Source: Intoshia linei (Eukaryota > Orthonectida > Rhopaluridae). From it: DNA of 40,030 nucleotides. The DNA lies in NCBI GenBank assembly GCA_001642005.1, contig LWCA01000215.1, positions 1 to 40,030 of the forward strand. Reading direction: 5' to 3'. The stretch's first letter is position 1. Each line of letters starts with the position of its first letter. The notes below the pieces were generated by a model. It searched no databases and was not told where the DNA came from. It was given only the letters and a program-made list of their open reading frames with translations. Of the stretch, positions 32,493-40,030 are shown piece by piece. The position numbers and the translations under genes are program-made.

Positions 32493-33699
32493 TATATATA
32501 AAAAGAAATATGACTTTCAATTTCATAAATTAATTTAGAAATTTAAAATGATAAATTGATTCCTTCAGTTTTTTATCATTAATATGTAATTTATTATCTT
32601 CAAAAAATTTCAAGTTTACAATTTTCAAATCAAATGCAATATAACTTTGTTATTATCATATTGAAATAAATTTCAATATTGGCAACATTCACCCGAAATG
32701 TGTTTTAAAATCTGCTGAATCCTTTATTAATTGATACAAAATAAAATTAAGTGTGAATAATACACTCTAAATTTAATTTAATGTCAACTTATTGATCAAT
32801 GGTGAAACAAGTTTGGGAATCATTCCTTCACTCGAAATGCATGATAGAAAAATCTTTGTACTACAAGTATTTCAAATTTTATGTTTTCTATGATTCATAT
32901 TAATCACGACGATTTTTTAGGTTTAGAGCTGATTTGACTGTTTTTAAGATCCTACACTCATAATTATAATCATTTATTATAATTAGGGCAAGTAAAAGTT
33001 AATTTTTTATATGTTAATTAGCATGTAATTCCAAGCATGATCATACCAATATTATGTTTATTAATTAGCTAATTAAAATTTTATAAAGTTAATAAAGTCA
33101 TTTTTTTGAAATTAAAATTAAACACTTCTATTTCATTCTAAAAGTTTCACTTTTACAGATAAAATAAAAAGAAAAACGACATATATGCCATTATGAATAA
33201 TTTAGATTCAAACCAATCCCCAATATTATATCATTCTCTAAGGAACGCTCCTTCTACATCCGTCAGCGTAGAAATAAGTTTTAGTCTGTTAAAAAAAATA
33301 GTAACTAAACAGTGGTGACCATTCGCACCTGAAAATATTAAAAAATACATAATTTTGTATTACAACAATAAATACTCTTTTAATTATCCATTTGCATAGT
33401 TTAATTTTCTTCATTTAAATTAATATTGGGTATATTGAATATATCTGAATATTTGGTATTGAAGTATGAAGGACTTTCTTAAAGGTACTGGATATATGAA
33501 TAGAAAAAATATTTTGAATTTTCAAGTGATACGAAATAAAAACATAAAAAAATACTTGTAAAAAATAAAAACTAATCGATTGAAGTTACCAAGAGTTGTA
33601 TACAAAAAAATTTTTTAAAGTTACTAAAAATTCAGTCGTTAGGTTATTTTTTTTTATAGGTTATTTAAAAAATTGCCCTAATTATAATAAATATAAAAA

Positions 33700-33760
33700 T
33701 ATCCTCGGGAGAGCTAGCTGCTTTTTATACAAATACAAACAGTCAAACTAGTTAATTTAC
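33700..33760 (-). repeat. Terminal block of the dispersed repeat, inverted, 3' of RYK
   Basis: CTCGGGAGAGCTAGCTGC then ATACAAACAGTCAAACTAG is the complement of the terminal block at 10791 and 3474. It lies about 110 bp beyond the RYK stop codon. No further part of the element is recognisable to its left within the plain A+T-rich stretch 32831-33699. Confidence 0.6.
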
Positions 33761-33869
33761 AATGCAAAGTTTACATGAATAAGGAAGTAACGATATTCTA
33801 ACAAAATTACACAAAAATGAAAAAATTGTAAACTGCCTTTTTGCACTATAGGCATGATTAAAAAAAAAA

Positions 33870-36080
33870 TTACATTTTAATAGGACACATTCTAGGTCTC
33901 CTTAAACGATTTCCCAGTTTAAGATGAGATTGTAACTGATCTACTTGGATAGTTTTATAAGGTTCCTCAGCTAATGTATAAATTTCCCAAATAGTCACAG
34001 CAGATGCCCACTAAATTTTAAATTAAAAACATAAATAAATATTTTTTATGAAAATTTTTCTTACCATATTTTAAGGAGGGTTTAAAAGGAAATCTATTTA
34101 CTGTTTATCATTTTTTTGATAATTATTTGATTAAAACAAAAAATTTGATATAATTTAAAAATAAAAAATTGTCTTCACGTTTGGAATCATTTCTTTAACA
34201 GATCTGTAATAATGAATAGTAGTAGCATTTTTATAAAAGATTTTTTTTGTAAAATTAAAAAAGCTACCATAGGCAGAGCTAGGTGCTGTTTGTACAAAAT
34301 ACAAAACAGCCAAGCTAGTAAGAATATACATCTTTTATATGATTTCGTTTATTATATCTATCTATTTCGTCAAATTATCCACTATGAAAAATTTACTACT
34401 GTGGAACGAGATTATCTAGTAGAGACAACCAACGGATCAAAATATAAATCAAAGTTAATAAAATTACAACATCACTGGCCATTGAAAATTTAGCACAAGA
34501 TAAAAGTTCTGGCGCCGCCCACTTGGCGGCAATATAATCATCATTTAAAAATGCATAATCTTCTGGAAAAATGTCCTGACTTAGACTCTTGTCACACAAT
34601 TTAAAATCAAAATCGGTAGAAATGCTAAATTTATTTAAAAAACTAACAAAATCAGTTCCAAATTTCACCAGTTGAAATAACCAACCATAATATCGACCAA
34701 TTAGAATTGTGAAATATTGAAAAATTTTATAAAAAAGAAAATGAAACAAATGTGTATATCAGTGAGCCATTAAAACCACAGAATCCAAAATGGGTTGAAT
34801 CAACAGATAAAATATACAAACATACATAAAAATTACAAGCAATTGCGTGTTCCAATATCAGAATGGAGTAATCTTTGTCTGTGAATATACTGAACAGCTT
34901 TAAAAAGTTTAATACAAAGATACGATATATGTTGAGGTGAAAAATTCTACAATAAAAATAAAAGACAACAAAAAATAAAGAAACATTTTCAATTTTCGAA
35001 TTACAATCCTGGAGAAACAATTTTAAATTTCCAGCATTCATATACGGATAAATTAAAAGTGGTATACCAATTTGATTTTGAATTCCAATAACACTGCAAA
35101 TATTGGAATGAGATAATCCCAACAACAAATTAGCTTGTGTTAAAAAAGTTCGTTTGACTTGTTCATCGCACACGGCTTCTAAAAATTGTAAGACTAATTT
35201 TTTTTCAAAAATTAATCTAAAACATACCCTGATAAGTTTTAATTAAAACAGATTTGCTGTAATCTTTGTTAAAATGAATTGTACCAACAAAAAATTGAGC
35301 AAATGTACCCTGAATAAGAATAGACTCCAAATGGACTTCATTTTCAAAAAACTCCAATTGAGAAAAACGATCAGTATAATCCTCTTCAGTGGAATGGACA
35401 AGTTGATTAAACCTAGTAAATCTTGAAGGTTTCCATATTTTCTTGGCGTCTTCAGTTTTAAATGGCACACGTTCAATGATATTGTTTACATTAATAATTT
35501 TAGACTTTCGAAAAATTATAAAATAACATATACCAACTGAACACACAAAAATAAAGACAAAACTGCATAATACTCCAGTTATAATAAAATACGTATAATT
35601 TTTTTGTACTGGTTCAACTGAAACAGTTTGGCATAATTTGATGAAATTTAATTTTATTATTCCAACAAGTTCAAAAGAAAATGTTGAATTATGAAATGTG
35701 ATTTCATTGCAATAAATGCTAAATTTCATTTTTTTCTTAATAAAATTCAAATTTTCATGCTCATTCAAAGTTTTTGCATCTTTAACAATATTTACATTAT
35801 ACAAATTGAAAAATCTGGCCAAAATTGACGTGTTTAAAGGTAATAAAACAAAACTGTAATCATTATGACTGAGGTATATTGGTTGTTTAAAATTTTGAAT
35901 TTTTCCGTCACTAATTAAATTTAGTCTCGTTTCATCTAGGTAAGAAAAAATTAAATTATATACAAACTGATAAAATTTCATACCAAAATTGTTTTCAAGG
36001 TTAAATGTTAGATTGACATTGATAGAAATTTGACATTTAATGTTTAGAAACCACAAAACAATTAAAAAGTTAAAAATCAT
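33870..36080 (-). CDS. RYK: RYK/Derailed-type Wnt receptor pseudokinase with shortened C-lobe
   Basis: Single-pass Wnt co-receptor with an inactive tyrosine-kinase domain. Exons 36080-35228, 35178-34985, 34946-34837, 34624-34468 and 34010-33870 encode 484 residues (human about 607). A signal peptide (MIFNFLIVLWFLNIKCQ) is followed by a WIF domain (YLDETRLNLI ... KFSIYCNEITFHNSTFSFEL), a membrane span (FIITGVLCSFVFIFVCSVGI), then the kinase: G-loop QGTFAQFF, lysine in VLIKTYQ, SHSNICSVIG, YPYMNAGNLKLFLQDC, catalytic loop HSDIGTRNC (HRD to HSD), DKS in place of DFG (vertebrate RYK has DNA), SQDIFPEDY, KWAAPELL and SDVWASAVTIWEIYTLAEEP. It stops after RLRRPRMCP, where helices G-I should follow. 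Altered HRD and DFG fit the family's inactivity. Introns 49, 38, 212 and 457 bp. Confidence 0.93.
34262..34325 (-). repeat. Terminal block of the dispersed repeat inside the last RYK intron
   Basis: AGGCAGAGCTAGGTGCTG then GTACAAAATACAAAACAGCC is the complement of the block at 10791. It sits in the intron 34467-34011 and probably accounts for part of its length, since the gene's other introns are mostly under 50 bp. Confidence 0.55.
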
Positions 36081-36216
36081 TTTATGAAAAATATTAAATG
36101 ATCTGATCGACCAATATCATGCTAATTTTATTTTTCATTTATGAATAATAATTTTATACAATTGAAATAGGAATTGTAAAAATTTAATGTCTTTTGTACA
36201 ATTTTAATGTTTTGGT

Positions 36217-39091
36217 TTATTTCTGCTTCTTTAAATTTTTCTAAATAATTAGTTGATAAATTGATATTGATGAAATTACAAGTCGTTGGACATATGTTTT
36301 TTTTCGTGAATTTTTTATAAATTTTTGTCGCAACATCATAAAATTTTTAGTTTTTCGTTTTTCCTTGTTTGAAGTAGCTACTTTGAATTTTGTCTTTTTT
36401 TTACCAAATTTTTCTCGGTCCGCTCTTCCTTCCTATTTTACATTTTAATATAATATAGAAATTTAAAATTTATTACATTAACAGTGTTCAATTTTTCAAT
36501 TTTTGTTTGTTTTTTACGTTTTATCATTTTTTCAATCTTGTTTAAATCTAATTCATTTTCTGATTCAGTTGTTTCTGAAGCTGATTCGATATTTGAATTT
36601 ACGTTTGACTCGTTTTCAGAATCCGATTGTGAATCACTAAAATATTTATATAAAACTTTAAATATAAAAAATTACTCATCGGATGTTTCTTGTGATGGAA
36701 TGTGTTTCTAAATTTAATCGATATCAATAAATAATGTTCAGTATAGTTTCCCAAGTAGGTAATCCCAATGTGGGTAATTAAATAATTTAGAAATGTCCGG
36801 AATTGGGACAGTCAAAACTGTTCAATAAATTAATCAAAAATTGTAAATGACAAAATATTTTTTAAATGTTGAAAATGTTTGGTAGAAGTTGAAATTCAAA
36901 AAATTTACAATTTTATGATTTTTTTGTACCGTTAATGAAAAATAACTTGAAATCTACATAAAAACCTATTAAAAAATTATTTATCATCAAATTCTATACT
37001 AGAGGTTTCAATTTAGAGCCATTAATAAACTAATCCTTAAAGAAAAATTCCAGTTTTACCAAGCCGTAAGGAAAATACAATTTTGCCAACCATTTAGGGA
37101 AAATTTCATTTTACCTATTATTAAAACTTGATAAATTACTATTTTTTAAAGTTGAATGTTTTTTATCTTTTATGAAAGTTTATACAATTTTATAAATCTT
37201 GCGTAATTATATATTATAATTACAATACATAAAATTACACTTTTTCAATTCAATAAGGGTACAAATAATATTTAATGCACAAAATTTGTCTTAAAAATTA
37301 TAATTTTTTAAACTAAATGGAATGTCATGTTTGCATAAAGCAATTTAATTCAACACCCAAAATGAAAACAGAGCGTGTTTTAGAATCGTAGCCATATTGG
37401 TATAAGTGAATTTTTCTTTTTAGGATGGGTAAAAGTGGATTTTTCTTTTTAGGATTGTTAAAACTGGAATTTTCCCTAAAGGATTGGTAAAATTAGATTT
37501 TTCACTTAAGAGTTGGTAAATTTTGATTTTTAGTAAAAATTGGATTGGAAACTGATAATTGTTTTTTGACGATAAAAAAAAGATTAAAATCGTATACTTG
37601 ATATTTTTTCGTTAAAAGTTCAGGTTTTTTGTCTCGGTACAAATTCAATAGTGACCTTGCAGCTGATTTAATGTTTCGATTTTTCATTTTACGATATTCA
37701 ATTAAATCCATCAAAAGTTCCTTATCTATTGCATTAATACAACGTATAGAAATTTCGCGTATAGTGTTAATCCTAATTTGACAAATTAATAAAAATACAC
37801 AAAAATGTTAAATACCCAACTGTCACCGCATCGTCAGAATTTCTGTCATTGATAAAAGCATTAGACACAACTCTCATTGACGCCAAAACTGTCTAAATCA
37901 AATATAAATTATACCAAAAACTAAACCTCATTTGGAACATTAGTATGCATGGACAAAGCAAGATAGAGTAAAATTTTTGTGACATCTAAAATTGATAAAA
38001 ATAAATTTACATTTTATGGTTACCTTTTTGACGAGGGTGGATATAACGATATAAAAATGTAATAAAATTTGGCATAATAATCTAATTATAATTATAAAAA
38101 TAAAAAATAAATCATAAACTTTAAACTCGTCAATCATACGAGAAATTAATTTCATGATAACCATTTTAACTGGAAAATGTTCTTTACCAAACTCGAGTTT
38201 TTTAAATAAACGCGATGAGTATTCTAAATTATATTGACATGTCAGCATATAAATGCAATTTTAAACTGTCTGTATCGTATATCAGTCGTACAAGAGTTTT
38301 ATCATTGGGTTGTACATTTTTCGGTTTTTTAGCGTTCTAATAATTTAAAAATAGACAATATCAAAATAATAAAATAATTTAGTAAAAGTTGAAAAACCTT
38401 CATGTGCTTTACAGCAGTTTGTAATTTTCTCTTTCTTTTATTGGTGGTTTTCGATATCTTATTAGCCATAGATATTTGTTTATATTTTTCCCTTGCGACT
38501 GTAGCTTCATCCTATTTTTTACACAATTAATTTAATTCGGAATAAACAAATTATAAATTACTTCATCAGAACTATCATCATCAATATGTTCATTTGACAT
38601 GACGGAAAGAGCTTTTCTATTTACCTGTAAAATATATATAAAAAACCAATTGATACATGTATTTATAAAACCTTGTTGTGTTTATTAAAAACTAATGTGG
38701 CAATAACATTTACAGTTTCTTCGTCCCTCCAAATATTTGAATATATTAATTTAACAACAATTTTCTAAAAAATGGATATATAATTGTAATAAAACAATAT
38801 CAAATTACTAAACATCCATATGAAATGTAGACACTACTAGATTCCAAACCGGTAATAATTTGTTTTTTCATACTCTACAAAAAATTAAAATAATTAATAA
38901 GAAAAAACCTTTAAAATTAAATTTGATTTTGATTTACGAGATAAATTTTTTACAGTAGTCACAATATTACTAGATATTAACCCCGTATTAATTTTACTAT
39001 CACTTTGAAGTAAATTAATAATGTGAGGCATAATTTTCAATATATTGTCTTGTCCAAAACGCGTTGAAATGAAAAGTGATCGACAAAAAAT
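36217..39091 (-). CDS. SDAD1: SDA1/SDAD1 ribosome-biogenesis protein (5' end outside, middle not found)
   Basis: Nucleolar protein needed for 60S subunit maturation and export. Minus-strand exons 39091-38909, 38874-38809, 38764-38672, 38624-38562, 38511-38398, 38336-38267, 38223-38120, 38081-38024, 37985-37927, 37892-37816 and 37772-37598 join in one frame (354 residues), all with introns of 34-61 bp. Landmarks: IYSNIWRDEETVNVIATLVF, IYDTDKYSSRLFKKLEFGKE, FPVKMVIMKLISRM, RYIHPRQKDVTKILLYLA, INDRNSDDAVTVGINTIREI and AARSLLNLYRDKKPELLTKK. The C-terminal exons 36707-36676, 36636-36483, 36432-36280 and 36240-36217 give an acidic stretch, LDLNKIEKM, GRADREKFGKKKTKF, SNKEKRKTKNFMML and a basic end KNLKKQK-stop. 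Between 37598 and 36707 roughly 130 residues of the family (acidic linker, then conserved helices) are not found; an inverted repeat fills part of that space. The first exons lie right of 39091. Confidence 0.92.
37031..37530. repeat. Foldback repeat with iterated 29-bp units in both arms
   Basis: The right arm (37411-37530) is four degenerate 29-bp units of the form TTTTTCTTTTTAGGATGGGT followed by AAAAGTGGA. The left arm (37031-37117) carries the same unit in the opposite orientation about three times (TTTTACCAAGCCGTAAGGAAAA and relatives). The arms flank about 290 bp of A+T-rich DNA. It lies in the gap where middle exons of SDAD1 are expected. Confidence 0.65.
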
Positions 39092-39447
39092 CTAAATTAA
39101 AAAAAATAATAAATATTACAAATAAATTAATTTTAATATTCTAATTTAAATTTATGAAATGTAAAAAATAATTGCGCCAATAAAAAATTATAAACAGGTA
39201 ATATTATGAACGCATAATCAATGTTTTGTTTGTTGTCGAGTTACTCGATAATATTATAATCAAATTAGACTAATTAGATAACAATTATGGCGCAAATATG
39301 ATTATTATGTCAACAGGTAATTCGTTTCAAAATTTAATTTTGTTTCCGTCATATTAAAAATGTTAAAACGTTTCAAGTCTGAATAAGGAGTATAGGTAAA
39401 AGATTAACTATAAAATGATAACAATTAAATCGTATTACTTTTTACAC
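39092..39447. other. A+T-rich flank upstream of the first SDAD1 exon seen
   Basis: No coding segment for the SDAD1 N-terminus was found. GCGCCAATAA near 39175 and its inverse (TTATGGCGCAA) near 39286 enclose about 120 bp, each followed by a direct AACAGGTAAT; this could be a small degraded inverted-repeat element within an SDAD1 intron. Confidence 0.35.
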
Positions 39448-39775
39448 CAGGGGTATTCAACGGGGGCGGTACCGCCCCTGGGGCGTTTTTATATTTTTGG
39501 GGTGGTAAAAAATATATTTAAATTGAAAACTATTTTTTTATTGAATTGTTTTCATATTTCTATTAAAATCTATTATTAGTAATGGTGAAAACTGGCAGTG
39601 GTACAGCAAGTCATAGAAGTGATCAAGAAGGAGATGTGAGTGAAATTAATAAGTTTGAACTCCCAAGAAAAAAACAAAAATTTGCTAAAATATGGGAATA
39701 TTTCACGAAGCTGGGACATGGAAAAAGCTGAATGCAAGAATTGTAAAAAAGTAACGATAACTATTTTGAATTTTG
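39448..39775 (+). pseudogene. hAT transposon 5' end with broken BED zinc-finger exon
   Basis: A hAT terminus CAGGGGTATTCAACGGGG starts at 39448 and includes a perfect 16-bp palindrome (GGGGCGGTACCGCCCC, 39463-39478). From ATG at 39582 a frame runs to FAKIWEYFTKL, then a TGA; shifting by one base at the A5 run 39722-39726 continues it as KAECKNCKKV. Together these are the aromatic and cysteine half of a BED finger, as found at the N-terminus of hAT transposases. The histidine half is missing because unrelated LINE sequence follows at once. No protein is made from it as it stands. Confidence 0.75.
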
Positions 39776-40030
39776 TTCTTAAATTTGTCATAACGTCTGT
39801 GTCGTATACTTCGATTTCTAAAAAGCTTTTGACAAAATTGAACATGAGTTACTTTTTCAATCCCTTCACCATCATGGCATCAGAGATGAAAATCTTGAGC
39901 TGCTCCGATCCTTCTTGACTGGCCGGACACAGTACGTCTCGATGAATGGTCAGAGTTCCGAGACAGTTTCAGCACTCAGCGGCGTCCCACAGGGCGGAGT
40001 CCTATCTGGTATGTTATTCAACATTTTCGT
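39776..40030 (+). mobile_element. LINE reverse-transcriptase fragment, cut by window end
   Basis: One frame reads VCVVYFDF, an in-frame TAA, KAFDKIEHELLFQSL, HHHGIRDENLELLRSFLTGR, TQYVSMNGQ and LSGVPQGGVLSGMLFNIF to the edge: RT motifs A (F-S-KAFD) and B (GVPQGGVLSG) of a non-LTR element. The TAA stands where the family has serine in the catalytic motif-A strand. From about 39847 the DNA becomes much richer in G+C than anything else in the window, although the RT frame crosses the change smoothly. Clade (Jockey, CR1 or similar) not assignable. The YxDD motif would lie beyond the window. Confidence 0.85.

Larger units (their letters stand above)
30440..32830 (-). repeat. Inverted dispersed repeat element carrying two nested DNA transposons
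   Basis: Minus-strand copy of the intron-invading repeat: TATATCCAGTTAACACACAC near 30713, AAAGTGACGCC near 30750 continuing after the first insertion as TTTATGGTCAAAAAAGC, then TTGATATAAATGCAAAATTTC and ATCTCCGCATCC near 31460-31500, and AACAAGTTTGGGAATCATTC near 32807. Interrupted at 30764-31337 and 31631-32492. Confidence 0.6.

Overview
The window reads as a piece of a compact, very A+T-rich metazoan nuclear genome. The animal assignment rests on a WIF-domain RYK pseudokinase receptor, an ApeC (apextrin C-terminal) domain protein, an axonemal dynein heavy chain and a lysosomal alpha-mannosidase, all split by GT-AG introns. Most introns are only 33-50 bp; the longer ones are usually swollen by repeats. 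The dynein implies motile cilia. Tiny introns, A+T richness and a ciliated animal gene set would suit an orthonectid-like or other reduced or small-bodied invertebrate, but no species can be named from the sequence alone.

Layout, left to right. 1404-7786 (+): seven coding blocks (eight exons) of the tail and start of the linker of an inner-arm axonemal dynein heavy chain; both ends of the gene are missing. 8120-10100: tandem, transposon-derived repeats broken by three single Ns. 10448-13879 (+): the 3' end of a lysosomal alpha-mannosidase. 14071-14895 (-): an ApeC domain ending in a transmembrane anchor. 15849-15953 and 17689-17793 (-): two U6 snRNA genes with matching upstream promoter blocks. 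18218-20521 (+): SREK1, complete with two RRMs and an RS domain. 20969-21143 (-): a possible 31-residue membrane peptide. 21422-22547 (+): RNASEH2B. 22712-23988 (-): an unrecognised protein with two helix-turn-helix segments. 24300-33870: about 9.5 kb with no recognisable host gene but several DNA-transposon insertions with readable target-site duplications, some nested. 33870-36080 (-): RYK, complete apart from a shortened kinase C-lobe. 36217-39091 (-): SDAD1 (SDA1), running off the N-terminal side. 39448-40030: a hAT end with a broken BED-finger exon, followed directly by a LINE reverse-transcriptase fragment cut by the window edge.

The genes have no shared pathway: cilia (dynein), lysosome (mannosidase), RNA processing (U6, SREK1), ribosome export (SDAD1), genome integrity (RNASEH2B), Wnt reception (RYK) and possibly innate recognition (ApeC). 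What unites the window is architecture: minute introns, a family of roughly 0.5-1.3 kb A+T-rich repeats invading the larger introns, and hAT, pogo and LINE remnants. The joint between a dynein lacking its 3' end and a mannosidase lacking its 5' end, across N-containing repeats, looks like an assembly artefact.
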